Source: Tardiphaga alba (lineage in GTDB: Bacteria; Pseudomonadota; Alphaproteobacteria; Rhizobiales; Xanthobacteraceae). Taken from it: a DNA stretch of 64,000 nucleotides. Both the position numbers and the translations under genes were made by a program. This document shows positions 8,194-17,085 of this stretch, in pieces. The DNA is taken from positions 4,977,001 to 5,041,000 of the forward strand of contig NZ_CP036498.1 of assembly GCF_018279705.1 (NCBI RefSeq), read 5' to 3'. How positions within the stretch are numbered: position 1 is the stretch's first letter; each line of letters begins with the position of its first letter. Below the pieces are notes generated by a model. The model ran no database searches, was not told where the DNA came from, and saw nothing but the letters and a program-made list of their open reading frames with translations.

Positions 8194-9966
8194 ATGACGT
8201 CGCGTCTCCTCCCCATCTTCGCTTTCGCCGCCGTGATGGCCGTGATCCCGTTCATCCCGGGCGTCCCGCCATTCTGGATCGTGCTGCTGGACAATATCGG
8301 CCTCGCCTCGTTGGTCGCCATGGGCCTCGTGCTGCTCACCGGCGTCGGCGGCCTCACCTCGTTCGGCCAGGCCGCCTTCTGCGGCTTCGGCGCCTATACG
8401 ACCGCCGTGCTGACCACGACCTATGGCGTGTCGCCCTGGCTGACGCTGCCGCTGTCGCTGCTGGTCGCCGGCTTCGCCGCGGTGTTCCTCGGCATCATCA
8501 CCATGCGCCTGTCCGGCCACTATCTGCCACTCGGCACCATCGCCTGGGGCATCAGCCTGTATTACCTGTTCGGCAAGCTGGAATTCCTCGGCCGCAATGA
8601 CGGCATCTCGGGCATTCCGCCGCTGTCCATCGGCACGTGGAAGATGCTGGATCCCGGCACGATCTATTTCCCGATCTGGATCGCCGTGATCATCGCCGCC
8701 CTGCTGTCGATGAACCTGCTGGACAGCCGCACCGGCCGCGCCATCCGCGCGCTGCGCCGCGGCCATGTCGCCGCCGAAGCTTTTGGCGTGCAGACGGCAC
8801 GGGCAAAACTGCTGGTGTTCATCTATGCCGCCGTGCTGGCCGGTCTCTCCGGTTGGCTCTATGCGCATTTCCAGCGCGCGGCTAACCCGACGCCGTTCGG
8901 CCCGCATCTCGGCATCGAATATCTGTTCATCGCCGTGGTCGGCGGTGCCGGCTATGTCTGGGGCGGCGTGCTCGGCGCAGCCGTGGTGATCATTCTCAAG
9001 GAAGCGCTGCAGAGCTATCTGCCGGCGCTGCTCGGCGGCAGCGGCCAGCTCGAGGCCATCGTGTTCGGCATCCTGCTCGTCGCATTGCTGCAGCTCGCCC
9101 CCACCGGCATGTGGCCGTGGGTGACCTCGCTGCTCCCGGCCAAGGACAGCCGCAAGCGCCCGGCCTCGGCCGACGCGCTGCCGTCCCGCGCCGAAAGCGC
9201 GCCAGCCGACGGCGTGCTGCTGCAGGTGGAGAAAGCGCGCAAGCAGTTCGGCGGCGTGGTTGCCGTCAACGACGTGTCGTTCGAGGTGAAGAGCTGCGAG
9301 ATCGTCGCACTGATCGGCCCCAATGGCGCCGGTAAGAGCACGACCTTCAACCTCATCACCGGCGTGCTGCCAGCGACTGCCGGCAAGGTCACCGTGCGCG
9401 GCGAGAGTGTCAGTGGCGCGCCGCCGCAGGAAGTCGTCAAGCTCGGCGTCGCCCGCACCTTCCAGCATGTGAAGCTGGTGCCCGACATGACCGTGCTGGA
9501 AAACGTCGCGCTTGGCGCGCATCTGCGCGGCTCGTCCGGCGCCATCGCCTCGATGCTCCGCCTCGATCGTGCCGATGAGGCGAAGCTGCTGGCGGAAGCC
9601 GCAAAACAGATCGAGCGGGTCGGCCTCGGCGACCAGATGAACCAGCTCGCCGGCTCGCTTTCGCTTGGTCAGCAGCGCATTGTCGAGATCGCCCGTGCGC
9701 TGTGCGTCGATCCGATGCTGCTGCTGCTCGACGAGCCTGCAGCCGGCTTGCGCCACATGGAGAAGCAGCAGCTCGCCGCTCTCCTGCGCCAGCTCCGCGA
9801 AGGCGGCATGTCGGTGCTGCTGGTCGAACACGACATGGGTTTTGTGATGAACCTTGCCGATCGCATCGTGGTGCTCGATTTCGGCACCAAGATCGCGGAA
9901 GGCACGCCGGCCGAGATCAAGACAAATCCCGACGTGATCAAGGCCTATCTCGGAGCCGCTGCATGA
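8194..9966 (+). CDS. Fused ABC transporter permease (LivM) and ATPase (LivG)
   Basis: A 590-residue two-domain protein. Residues 1 to about 310 form a LivM-type permease ([30 protein letters not shown]). After a polar linker (about 310-345, rich in Ser, Arg and Ala) comes a LivG-type ATPase with Walker [10 protein letters not shown] near residue 375, signature LSLGQQR near 489 and Walker B LLLLDEP near 511. AAGL follows the Walker B. Most Liv systems encode these as separate genes. The reading frame is continuous and both halves are complete, so this is a real fusion rather than a frameshift. It starts 5 nt after the stop of the upstream permease and overlaps the next ATPase by 4 nt. Confidence 0.9.
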   Translation: MTSRLLPIFAFAAVMAVIPFIPGVPPFWIVLLDNIGLASLVAMGLVLLTGVGGLTSFGQAAFCGFGAYTTAVLTTTYGVSPWLTLPLSLLVAGFAAVFLGIITMRLSGHYLPLGTIAWGISLYYLFGKLEFLGRNDGISGIPPLSIGTWKMLDPGTIYFPIWIAVIIAALLSMNLLDSRTGRAIRALRRGHVAAEAFGVQTARAKLLVFIYAAVLAGLSGWLYAHFQRAANPTPFGPHLGIEYLFIAVVGGAGYVWGGVLGAAVVIILKEALQSYLPALLGGSGQLEAIVFGILLVALLQLAPTGMWPWVTSLLPAKDSRKRPASADALPSRAESAPADGVLLQVEKARKQFGGVVAVNDVSFEVKSCEIVALIGPNGAGKSTTFNLITGVLPATAGKVTVRGESVSGAPPQEVVKLGVARTFQHVKLVPDMTVLENVALGAHLRGSSGAIASMLRLDRADEAKLLAEAAKQIERVGLGDQMNQLAGSLSLGQQRIVEIARALCVDPMLLLLDEPAAGLRHMEKQQLAALLRQLREGGMSVLLVEHDMGFVMNLADRIVVLDFGTKIAEGTPAEIKTNPDVIKAYLGAAA

Positions 9967-10694
9967 GTGCGTTGCTGAAAGTCACCGACGCGCATGTGTC
10001 CTACGGCAAGGTCGAAGCGGTGCGCGCCGTCAATCTCGAAGTCCGCGACGGCGAGATCGTCACCATCATCGGCGCCAATGGCGCCGGCAAGACGACGCTG
10101 CTAAACGCCACCATGGGCGTCCTGCCGCTGAAGGGCGGCGTGCAGTTCGCCGGCCGCGAGATCAGCAAGCTCGACATTGAGGACCGCGTCGCCGCCGGCC
10201 TCAGCCTCGTGCCCGAACATCGCGAGCTGTTCGCCACGATGAATGTGGAAGACAACCTCCTGCTCGGCGCGTTCCGCATCGACAAGGCCACCGCCGCCCG
10301 CTCCTTCGAGCGCGTCTACACCCTGTTCCCGCGCCTCAAGGAGCGCCGCAAGCAGCTGGCCGGCACGCTCTCCGGCGGCGAACAGCAGATGCTCGCCATG
10401 GGCCGCGCCCTGATGGGCACACCGAAACTCCTGATGCTCGACGAGCCCAGCCTCGGCCTCGCCCCGATCATCGTGGCGGACATCTTCCGCATCGTCGGTG
10501 AGTTGAAAGCCGCCGGCGTTGCCGTGCTGCTTGTTGAGCAGAATGCGCAGGCTGCATTGAAGATCGCAGACCGCGCCTATGTGATGGAACTGGGTGAATT
10601 CGTCCTCGACGGCAAAGCCAGCGACATCGCCAGCAACCAGCGCGTGGTGGCGAGCTATCTCGGCTTCCAGCACGAAGGCGAAAGCGCTATTTAA
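9963..10694 (+). CDS. ABC transporter ATP-binding protein (LivF type)
   Basis: A 243-residue cytoplasmic ATPase. Walker A GANGAGKTT lies near residue 40, the signature is LSGGEQQM and Walker B is LLMLDEPSLGL, followed by a H-loop-like VEQNAQAAL. The start codon overlaps the previous stop (ATGA), a sign of translational coupling. With the fused LivM-LivG protein it supplies the second nucleotide-binding domain of the transporter. The operon ends here: hipA is convergent only 12 nt downstream, with no obvious terminator between them. Confidence 0.92.
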   Translation: MSALLKVTDAHVSYGKVEAVRAVNLEVRDGEIVTIIGANGAGKTTLLNATMGVLPLKGGVQFAGREISKLDIEDRVAAGLSLVPEHRELFATMNVEDNLLLGAFRIDKATAARSFERVYTLFPRLKERRKQLAGTLSGGEQQMLAMGRALMGTPKLLMLDEPSLGLAPIIVADIFRIVGELKAAGVAVLLVEQNAQAALKIADRAYVMELGEFVLDGKASDIASNQRVVASYLGFQHEGESAI

Positions 10695-10706
10695 TTCGCG
10701 CTCACA

Positions 10707-12020
10707 TCATTGAACTGCATATTGTGCCTTCACCGACTTGCAACGCACGTTGAAGCGGTCAAGCATGGTGTCCAGCACTGGATGCTGCAACCCATCCTGT
10801 CTGCATTCCGTGCGGACAACAGCGAATTCGTCGGGAATGCGCGCTGCGAGATCGGCAACGATCCCAAGCATCTCCGCGGGATCGAAACGCATCGCTTTTG
10901 CCTGACGTTCCCAGTGCCGTGGCAGCACTTCCCGGAATTGATAATAGCCGCCGATCTTCATCGCCATCTTGAGGCGGCGATCCTCGTGATCATCGGCGAC
11001 GTAAGGGTCATAGCTCAGGATGTCGTAGAGCGGCGCGAAGAAAGTCTTGCGCCCGGACAAATGCACGACGGAAAAGTTCTTGGCATGCGCATCGGTGCCG
11101 AGGATCAGGAAATTCAACGCCAGCGCCTCTGCAAAACTTCTCAGCGCCCGTTGTGGCTCCGCGTCATGGACGAGTACCTTCCGCGCGATCGCTTCAGCGC
11201 CGGGACCGCCGAGATTCTCGTATTTGATCGACGGATGGACGCCGAGCGCCTGGCACATATCTTCCTGATGATAGCGCCGAACGATGCCGTCCTGCCCCCT
11301 CTCTCGATCGTAACGTGTGACGACGATGGCGGTCTCGTTTTCAAAATGCCCGACCCTGCTATCGGCAACCACCAGCCCAAGGCGCGCTGCCAGGCGCAGG
11401 CAGGCATGTTCGTTTTCCGTCGTGCCCTGCAGATGCGGCATCGGAGGCTTGAGAATATGCGTCGTTGCCCGGCGGCCGCTCGGCACACCCCAGCGCTCGT
11501 CTTCGAACAGCAAAGCCATCTTCGGCTGCGCTCCGGCAAGGCTGAAGTGTCCCTTGTCGCCGGCATCGCGTCCCGTGGATGTTCGGTCTTCACGAAGCCG
11601 TTTTAGCCGTTGAGCGACCTCGGCCGTGTCGAGCCATTCGACGTCGCCCGGCGAATTTACATTCTTTTCCATCCATTCGTCCGAGACGAATTGAACGGCG
11701 CCGGCACAATCCTCGCCGACCTTCGAGAGCAATGCGAAGGCGCTGTTGGGCGACACGTCATAAGCGCGCGCCCATGCAGCGAGCGTATCGGCATTGTCCG
11801 GCAACAAATTCCAGAGATAGCTCTCCAGCGTCTTTCCTTCGTGAACTTGCGAAACGAGCGGAAGCGACATCGACAGCGGAATCTGGGTGGCCTCGTCGGC
11901 AAGCCAGGCGTCGGCATAAGTGAGACGCAAGCGCCCTGACGCAAGCTGCTCGAGAGAGCCGATCTCGATGCCGCCCATTAGCACATGAAGAATCTTCGGA
12001 TTTTTGGAGGGCATACTCAC
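10707..12020 (-). CDS. hipA: HipA-family serine/threonine kinase toxin
   Basis: A 437-residue kinase of the HipA family. The N-terminal HipA subdomain (RLRLTYADAWL, IPLSMSLP, YLWNLLPDN) is followed by the ATP-site loop LAGAQPKMAL. The catalytic GTDAHAKNFS has Asp near residue 310, and LYDILSYDPY fills the DFG-like position. In E. coli, HipA phosphorylates glutamyl-tRNA synthetase and halts growth; the target here is unknown. The start is GTG 12020 overlapping the hipB stop (GTGA), with ATG 12014 as the alternative. It lies between two parts of an aromatic-transport locus, so it appears inserted there. Confidence 0.9.
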   Translation of the reverse strand: MSMPSKNPKILHVLMGGIEIGSLEQLASGRLRLTYADAWLADEATQIPLSMSLPLVSQVHEGKTLESYLWNLLPDNADTLAAWARAYDVSPNSAFALLSKVGEDCAGAVQFVSDEWMEKNVNSPGDVEWLDTAEVAQRLKRLREDRTSTGRDAGDKGHFSLAGAQPKMALLFEDERWGVPSGRRATTHILKPPMPHLQGTTENEHACLRLAARLGLVVADSRVGHFENETAIVVTRYDRERGQDGIVRRYHQEDMCQALGVHPSIKYENLGGPGAEAIARKVLVHDAEPQRALRSFAEALALNFLILGTDAHAKNFSVVHLSGRKTFFAPLYDILSYDPYVADDHEDRRLKMAMKIGGYYQFREVLPRHWERQAKAMRFDPAEMLGIVADLAARIPDEFAVVRTECRQDGLQHPVLDTMLDRFNVRCKSVKAQYAVQ

Positions 12021-12310
12021 CGGCGGCCCCGTCGCAGAAATGCCGGATCCGCAGTCGCCAGATCGCCGCTTCCGGTCGAATCCGAACTTTTGACGGATGT
12101 CGCCCGATCAACGCGGATGTCTATGCCGAGCACTTTGCAGACCTGTAGCAAGATACCGAGCCCGGGATTGTCGTGACGGCCGCTTTCGATATCGGAAACC
12201 CAGCTTTGTCGCACGCCAATTTGCTTCGCGAGATCCGTCTGGGTGAGACCTTTTGCTTTCCGTCGATCGCGTATGACGGCGCCAAAGTCTGATACGGTCC
12301 TCATCAGCAT
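12017..12310 (-). CDS. hipB: HipB-family XRE antitoxin / repressor
   Basis: A 97-residue protein with an N-terminal XRE helix-turn-helix (KGLTQTDLAKQIGVRQSWVS, about residues 21-40) and a polar C-terminal tail. The start ATG 12310 has GGAGG 5 nt upstream. It is the first gene of the hipBA operon and overlaps hipA by 4 nt, as expected for coupled antitoxin-toxin synthesis. Four operator-like palindromes lie directly upstream of its ribosome site, so strong autorepression is likely. The longer C-terminal tail (SSDSTGSGDL...) may be the degradation-prone part, which is an inference. Confidence 0.9.
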   Translation of the reverse strand: MLMRTVSDFGAVIRDRRKAKGLTQTDLAKQIGVRQSWVSDIESGRHDNPGLGILLQVCKVLGIDIRVDRATSVKSSDSTGSGDLATADPAFLRRGRR

Positions 12311-12324
12311 GAAAACCTCCTTTT

Positions 12325-12416
12325 TATCGATAGAACCGATATAGCACTTTATCGCTTTAATCGATAATCGTGAATATCGTTTAAACAGATAAATCAGATT
12401 ATCCCTTTAAACAATA
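12325..12416. promoter_or_regulatory. hipBA operator array: four palindromes at 25-bp period
   Basis: TATCG-N7-CGATA occurs exactly at 12325-12341 and 12350-12366. Degenerate copies are TATCG-N7-AGATA at 12375-12391 and TATCC-N7-CAATA at 12400-12416. Starts are 25 bp apart in every case. The layout recalls E. coli HipB operators (TATCC-N8-GGATA, several sites upstream of hipB), with a spacer one base shorter. The region is clearly AT-richer than its surroundings. Confidence 0.8.
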
Positions 12417-12427
12417 ATCCACATACA

Positions 12428-12457
12428 AAAGCCGGCGATCTCGCAACCGCCGGCTTT
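12428..12457 (-). terminator. Terminator of the substrate-binding gene at 12478
   Basis: A 10-bp stem (12428-12437 with 12448-12457, core GCCGGCG / CGCCGGC) has A-rich and T-rich flanks. It reads as hairpin plus T-run on the minus strand, 20 nt after the stop. It may also shield the hipBA promoter. Confidence 0.7.
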
Positions 12458-12477
12458 GTATTGCACTCAATCCGAGC

Positions 12478-13626
12478 TCACTTCGCCGGAACGTATTTCC
12501 CGTCTTTCACCGTCAGCAGGATGCGCGAGCGGTCGTCGACGCCGTTGCGGTCCTTTTCGGTGTAGTTGTAGACGCCCTGGCTCGCCGGGATTTCCTTCTC
12601 CGTCATCAGCGCCTGGCGGATGGCCTCGCGGAATTCCGGTGTGCCGGGCTTCGCGGTCTTCAGCGCGACAGGCACGACGCGCTTCAGCACTTCGAACACG
12701 TCATAGGAGTGACCGGCAAACTGGCTGCGGCTGTTGGCGCCATATTTGGCTTCATAGGCCTTGTTCAGTTCGAGGCCCGGCTTCTTGGTCAGCGCGGTGT
12801 CGGGCTGGCCTTCCGGATACATCACCGGACCTGCCGCCATCAGCACGCCTTCCGCGGCCTTGCCGGCGATGCGGATGAAGTCCGACGAGGCCGCGCCATG
12901 GGTCTGGTAGATCAGGCCCTTGTAGCCGCGGTCGCGCAGCTCCGACTGCGGCATGCCCGCGCCGGTGCCGGCGGCGCCGATCAGGATGGCATCGGGATTG
13001 GCAGCGATCAGCTTCAGCGCCTGGCCGGTGATCGACGTGTCCGGACGCGCGAAGCGCTCGTCGGCCACCATCTTCATGCCGAGACCACCGGTCTGGTTCT
13101 TGAAATCGTTGAACCAGAGATCGCCGTAGCTGTCGGAATAGCCGATATAGCCCACGGTCTTCACGCCATTGGCCTTCATGTGGTCGTACATGACCTTGCC
13201 GACAATCTCGACCGGCTGCGGCATGTCCACCGACCACTTTTCGCGGGCCGGCGTGAACGGCATCGGCGACAGGCTGAAATGCGGCACGCCGACTTCATTG
13301 GCGACCGCCGAGATGGCGATCGAGGTCGGCACGATCGACGAACCGACGATCAGGTCGGCCTTGGATTCGGTGACGAAGCGACGGGCATTGGTGGTGGCCG
13401 CGGTCGGGTCGCCGCCATCGTCGAGCACGATCAGCTTCAGCGGTACGCCGCCGATTTCCTTCGGCACGAAGTCGAGCGCATTGCGCGACGGTACGCCGAG
13501 GGCGGCCGCCGGGCCGGTGGTCGACAGGCTGAGGCCGATCGTGATTTCAGGGCTCTGGGCTTCCGCCGGGGAAGCGACGGCCAGCGCTGCGGCAACGGCC
13601 GCTATCGCCAGATGAAGCTTGGACAT
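12478..13626 (-). CDS. ABC transporter substrate-binding protein (CouP-like paralogue A)
   Basis: A 382-residue periplasmic binding protein. The signal peptide ends at AEA with cleavage before Gln24. The mature protein starts QSPEITIGLSLSTTGPAAAL, the usual ligand-site opening of the Liv family, and VLDDGGDPTAATTNARRF follows. It is clearly distinct in sequence from the four tandem proteins at 1-4807. It forms a pair with the gene at 13774 and lies beside an aromatic acyl-CoA ligase. R. palustris CouP, which binds hydroxycinnamates, occupies the equivalent place. Aromatic ligand binding is therefore likely but inferred. The upstream Shine-Dalgarno is weak. Confidence 0.88.
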   Translation of the reverse strand: MSKLHLAIAAVAAALAVASPAEAQSPEITIGLSLSTTGPAAALGVPSRNALDFVPKEIGGVPLKLIVLDDGGDPTAATTNARRFVTESKADLIVGSSIVPTSIAISAVANEVGVPHFSLSPMPFTPAREKWSVDMPQPVEIVGKVMYDHMKANGVKTVGYIGYSDSYGDLWFNDFKNQTGGLGMKMVADERFARPDTSITGQALKLIAANPDAILIGAAGTGAGMPQSELRDRGYKGLIYQTHGAASSDFIRIAGKAAEGVLMAAGPVMYPEGQPDTALTKKPGLELNKAYEAKYGANSRSQFAGHSYDVFEVLKRVVPVALKTAKPGTPEFREAIRQALMTEKEIPASQGVYNYTEKDRNGVDDRSRILLTVKDGKYVPAK

Positions 13627-13679
13627 TTCTTGATTGCTTTCTTGGATGGATTCAAACGCTGCGGCGCGCCGCAGACGGC

Positions 13680-13709
13680 AAAAAGCCGGCCTTCGGGTGA
13701 AGGCCGGCT
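13680..13709 (-). terminator. Terminator of the substrate-binding gene at 13774
   Basis: An 11-bp stem AGCCGGCCTTC / GAAGGCCGGCT (13684-13694 with 13699-13709) has a 4-nt loop. On the minus strand it is followed by five T residues (13684 down to 13680). It separates the two binding-protein genes into different units. Confidence 0.85.
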
Positions 13710-13773
13710 CTGGTTAGCCAATATTGCACTGCGGGGGAAGCGGCTTGGCGCCGCGCCCCATCAGCCGAAGGTA

Positions 13774-14922
13774 TTACTGAGCCAGGACGTATTTGCCGTC
13801 CTTGACCGTCAGCAGGATACGGGAACGCTCGTCCAGGCCGTAGCGGTCCTTCTCGGTGAAGTTGTAGACGCCCTGGCTGGCCGGGATCTCTTTTTCCGAC
13901 ATCAGCGCCTGACGGATCGCCTCGCGGAACTCGGGTGTGCCGGGCTTCGCAGTCTTCAGCGCCACCGGGACGACCCGCTTGAGCACCTCGAACGCGTCAT
14001 AGGAATGGCCTGCGAACTGGCTGCGGCTGTTGGGGCCATACTTGGCTTCATAGGCCGTGTTAAGCGTCATTCCGGGCTTCTTCGTAAGGGCCGTGTCAGC
14101 CTGGCCTTCCGGATACATCACCGGGCCCGACGCCATCAGGACGCCTTCAGCGGCCTTGCCGGCGATGCGGATGAAGTCCATCGAGGCTGCGCCATGGGTC
14201 TGGTAGATCAGGCCTTTATAGCCCTTGTCGCGCAATTCGCTCTGCGGCAGCGCGGCGGCAGTGCCGGAAGCACCAATCAGGATCGCATCGGGGTTGGCAG
14301 CGATCAGTTTCAGCACCTGGCCGGTGACCGACGTATCCGGACGGGCAAAGCGCTCTTCGGCAGCGACCTTGATGCCCATCGGGCCGGTCTGGTTCTTCAG
14401 GTCGTTGAACCAGAGGTCGCCATAGGAATCCGAGAAGCCGATATAACCGACGGTCTTGATACCCTTGGCCTTCATGTGATCGTACATCACCTTGCCGACG
14501 ATCGGCACCGGCTGTGGCATGCCGACAGACCACTTGGCGCGCTCCGGCGAGATCGGGAACGGCGCCAGGCCGAAATGCGGAATGCCGGCTTCATTGGCCA
14601 CCGTGGACACGGCAATGGTGGGCGGCGTGGTCGACGAGCCCATGATGATGTCGGCCTTGGATTCGGTGACGAAGCGACGCGCATTGGTGGTCGCCGTAGT
14701 AGGATCACCGCCGTCGTCGAGCACGATGGTCTTCAGCGGCACGCCGCCGATTTCCTTCGGCACGAATTCCAGCGCATTGCGCTCGGGAATGCCGAGAGCT
14801 GCGGCGGGGCCGGTGGTGGACACGGTGATGCCGATGGTGATCTCGGGCGTCTGGGCATGCGCGGAGGCGCCGAGTGCCAGCGACGCGGCCACGGCCGCCA
14901 TCGCGAGATGAAGCTTGGTCAT
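13774..14922 (-). CDS. ABC transporter substrate-binding protein (CouP-like paralogue B)
   Basis: A 382-residue periplasmic protein closely similar to the gene at 12478 along its full length (DLWFNDLKNQTG, VIYQTHGAAS-type region, GHSYDAFEVLKRVVPVALK). The start ATG 14922 has GGGAGAG 8 nt upstream; an ATG 15 nt further out lacks a better site. The signal peptide is cleaved after AHA (residue 23). It lies downstream of the ligand promoter region at 14923-15058 and ends in a strong terminator. Duplication followed by divergence of the ligand pocket is the simplest history. Which copy corresponds to CouP cannot be decided here. Confidence 0.88.
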   Translation of the reverse strand: MTKLHLAMAAVAASLALGASAHAQTPEITIGITVSTTGPAAALGIPERNALEFVPKEIGGVPLKTIVLDDGGDPTTATTNARRFVTESKADIIMGSSTTPPTIAVSTVANEAGIPHFGLAPFPISPERAKWSVGMPQPVPIVGKVMYDHMKAKGIKTVGYIGFSDSYGDLWFNDLKNQTGPMGIKVAAEERFARPDTSVTGQVLKLIAANPDAILIGASGTAAALPQSELRDKGYKGLIYQTHGAASMDFIRIAGKAAEGVLMASGPVMYPEGQADTALTKKPGMTLNTAYEAKYGPNSRSQFAGHSYDAFEVLKRVVPVALKTAKPGTPEFREAIRQALMSEKEIPASQGVYNFTEKDRYGLDERSRILLTVKDGKYVLAQ

Positions 14923-14946
14923 TGGTCTCTCCCTCAAGGTTCTTTT

Positions 14947-14961
14947 GTTATCGACAGCTAA
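14947..14961. promoter_or_regulatory. Weak CouR-like half-site upstream of the binding-protein gene
   Basis: GTTATC-GAC-AGCTAA keeps one half of the 6-3-6 dyad seen at 7046, 17912 and 22767, while the second half is poor. It lies 25 nt upstream of the start at 14922. Confidence 0.2.
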
Positions 14962-15058
14962 ATCAAAGTCCGGCTGTTCTTTCAGCCCCTTCTTTAGGTC
15001 AGTGGCGCGGGAGCGGTAAAGTCCTATCGCATTGCGGCTTTGCCGCAGGCTTAACGCC

Positions 15059-16936
15059 CTAGACCGAAATCACCCCTGCTTTCGCCTCTCCCGCATAGAT
15101 GTCGTCGATCAGCGCCGCCCGATGCTCCAGCACCGCGCGCTGGTTGATCGAGCCCTTGTCGGTGACCTCGCCCTTGTCGATGGACAGCGGCGTATCGAGC
15201 AGCACGGCCTTGGCGATGCGCGTGGACGAGCCGGTGGCGCCGGCCCTGAAGCTGGCGAGTTGCTCGCGAAAGGCGTCACGAATAATCGGATCATGCGCTG
15301 CAACAGCGAGATCGCCCGGCGGCAGATCCGGATTGATGACCCGGCAACCGTCGAGATCGAGCACCACCAACGCCGACAGTTCATCGCGATTGATACCGGC
15401 GATGACGACATCGCGCACCAGCGGCGCGCAGGCGCCGACGAAGCGCGCGCGCAACGGACCGACGCTGACCCATGTGCCGCTGCCGAGCTTGAAGTCCTCG
15501 GAAATGCGGCCATCGAAATCGAAGCCGGCATCGAAGTCGTCGGGATCGACCGCCTTCAGCGCATCGCCGAAAATATAGTAGCCCTCGTCGTCGAACGCCT
15601 TCGCGGTGAGATCGGGCTGGCGCCAATAACCGGGCGTGACATTCGGGCCCTTGGCGCGGACTTCCATCTTGCCATTGTTCGGCACGAGCTTCGCATCATT
15701 GCCCGGCACGGGAAGCCCGACATGGCCCGAGCGGCTGGTGAGCGGGGTCACGCACATGAAGAACGGCGCCGTCTCCGTCGCCCCGAGGCCCGTGAGCATA
15801 GGCACGCGCTTGCCGGTGGTCTGCACCGAGAGCTCATCGAGGCTGCCCCAAACATATGGAGACAGCGCGGCACCGGAGAAGAACATCGCATGCAGCCGCG
15901 AGAAGAACTTTTCACGCAGTGCCGCGTCCTCGCGCAGATAGGGCAGCAGCGACTCATAACCCTTGGGGACGTTGAAATAGACCGTCGGCGATATCTCGCG
16001 CAGGTTACGGATGGTCTCGGCGATGCCCGCCGGCGTCGGCTTACCCTCGTCGAGATACATCGAGCCGCCATTGAACAGCGTCAGCCCGATATTGTGGTTG
16101 CCGCCAAATGTGTGATTCCACGGCAGCCAGTCGATGATGACCGGCGGCTCGTCCTTCAGGAAGGCGAGCGTATCGCGCAGCATGATCTGGTTGGCGCACA
16201 TCATGCGCTGGGTGTTGATCACCGCTTTCGGATTGCCGGTGGAGCCCGAGGTGAGCAGGAATTTTGCGATCGTATCCGGGCCGATGGCTTGGTTAGCCGC
16301 GTCGAGACCGGTGGCTTCAGCCGTCGTCAGCAACTCTGACAGCTTTGTCGCATGACGATCAGGCAGCGCACCGCGCGACACCACGACCTCCACATCAGCA
16401 GGCACGTTGAAGCGGATCGCATCTGCAAAGACATCACCGTCATCGACAAAGACGAGGCCGGGGGTCAGCAGTCCCATCAGATATTTCAGCTTGCCGTAAT
16501 CCTTCGACACCAGCGAATAGGCCGGCGACACCGGCGCGAAAGGAACGCCGGCATAAAGCGCACCGAAGGCCACCAGCGCGTGATCGATGGAATTGCCCGA
16601 CAGGATCATGATCGGGCGATCCGGCGACAGGTTTCGCGCCAGCAGGCTCGATGCGATGCGGCGTGCGGCGTCGAGCATCTGCGCATAGGTGATTTCGCGC
16701 CAGCCATCGCCCTCGCCGCGCTCGCCCATGAACACGCGATCCGGCGTCTCCTTGGCCCAGTGATGCAGATAGTCGGTGACGCGGGTGGGATAGTCGCCGA
16801 TCGCAGCGGTTGGGCGCAGATAGATGGTGCCATCGTCATGGCGCTCGACGCGCACGGCAGGATCGCCATAGGAGATTGGACGCAGCGGATGCTTCGCTGC
16901 TGCCGTCTGGTCGCTCGTTCTCGCCACTGCAGACAT
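15059..16936 (-). CDS. Feruloyl/4-coumaroyl-CoA synthetase (CouB-like)
   Basis: A 625-residue ANL-superfamily ligase. The phosphate loop LLTSGSTGNPKAVINTQRMM, LGATETAPFF and the hinge FDFDGRISEDFKLGSGTWV are visible. The FDGRxxEDFKLxTGTWV variant, which lacks the usual longer C-terminal domain order, marks the feruloyl-CoA synthase subgroup. The enzyme would activate hydroxycinnamates (coumarate, ferulate) with ATP and CoA in the cytosol. It is followed on the minus strand by the binding-protein genes and preceded by a crotonase, as in couAB of R. palustris. A paralogue lies at 36337. Start ATG 16936 is preceded by GGGACGGGA. Confidence 0.85.
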   Translation of the reverse strand: MSAVARTSDQTAAAKHPLRPISYGDPAVRVERHDDGTIYLRPTAAIGDYPTRVTDYLHHWAKETPDRVFMGERGEGDGWREITYAQMLDAARRIASSLLARNLSPDRPIMILSGNSIDHALVAFGALYAGVPFAPVSPAYSLVSKDYGKLKYLMGLLTPGLVFVDDGDVFADAIRFNVPADVEVVVSRGALPDRHATKLSELLTTAEATGLDAANQAIGPDTIAKFLLTSGSTGNPKAVINTQRMMCANQIMLRDTLAFLKDEPPVIIDWLPWNHTFGGNHNIGLTLFNGGSMYLDEGKPTPAGIAETIRNLREISPTVYFNVPKGYESLLPYLREDAALREKFFSRLHAMFFSGAALSPYVWGSLDELSVQTTGKRVPMLTGLGATETAPFFMCVTPLTSRSGHVGLPVPGNDAKLVPNNGKMEVRAKGPNVTPGYWRQPDLTAKAFDDEGYYIFGDALKAVDPDDFDAGFDFDGRISEDFKLGSGTWVSVGPLRARFVGACAPLVRDVVIAGINRDELSALVVLDLDGCRVINPDLPPGDLAVAAHDPIIRDAFREQLASFRAGATGSSTRIAKAVLLDTPLSIDKGEVTDKGSINQRAVLEHRAALIDDIYAGEAKAGVISV

Positions 16937-16993
16937 AGTTGTCCCGTCCCTTGTATGCGTCCGTCCCGCTTTTTTTGTTTTTAGTTATAACGC

Positions 16994-17079
16994 CGTCATT
17001 GCGAGGAGCGTAAGCGACGAAGCAATCCAGAAGCCACGTGAAGAAAGACTGGATTGCTTCGCTGCGCTCGCAATGACGG
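16994..17079. repeat. Palindromic intergenic element, family A
   Basis: CCGTCATTGCGAGGAGCG at the left is mirrored by CGCTCGCAATGACGG at the right, with AAGCAATCCAG and CTGGATTGCTT as inner arms. Other copies are at 39143-39226 and 50769-50850. Confidence 0.9.
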
Positions 17080-17085
17080 TAGTTG

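Noticed and set aside
8086..9831. A 581-codon open frame on the minus strand over the LivM-LivG fusion gene.
   Set aside because: It is an antisense shadow of a high-GC gene: composition is dominated by His, Gln, Ala and Arg, it has no domain and no ribosome site, and the plus-strand gene has complete ABC motifs.
12709..14961. A 750-codon plus-strand frame running through both CouP-like genes.
   Set aside because: It is antisense to two well-supported binding-protein genes with signal peptides, ribosome sites or terminators. The repeated look of the frame only reflects the gene duplication beneath it.
16994..17079. Repeats considered as a possible CRISPR or tRNA-like structure.
   Set aside because: Single dispersed palindromes of about 85 bp with no regular spacer series, no cas genes and no tRNA cloverleaf features.
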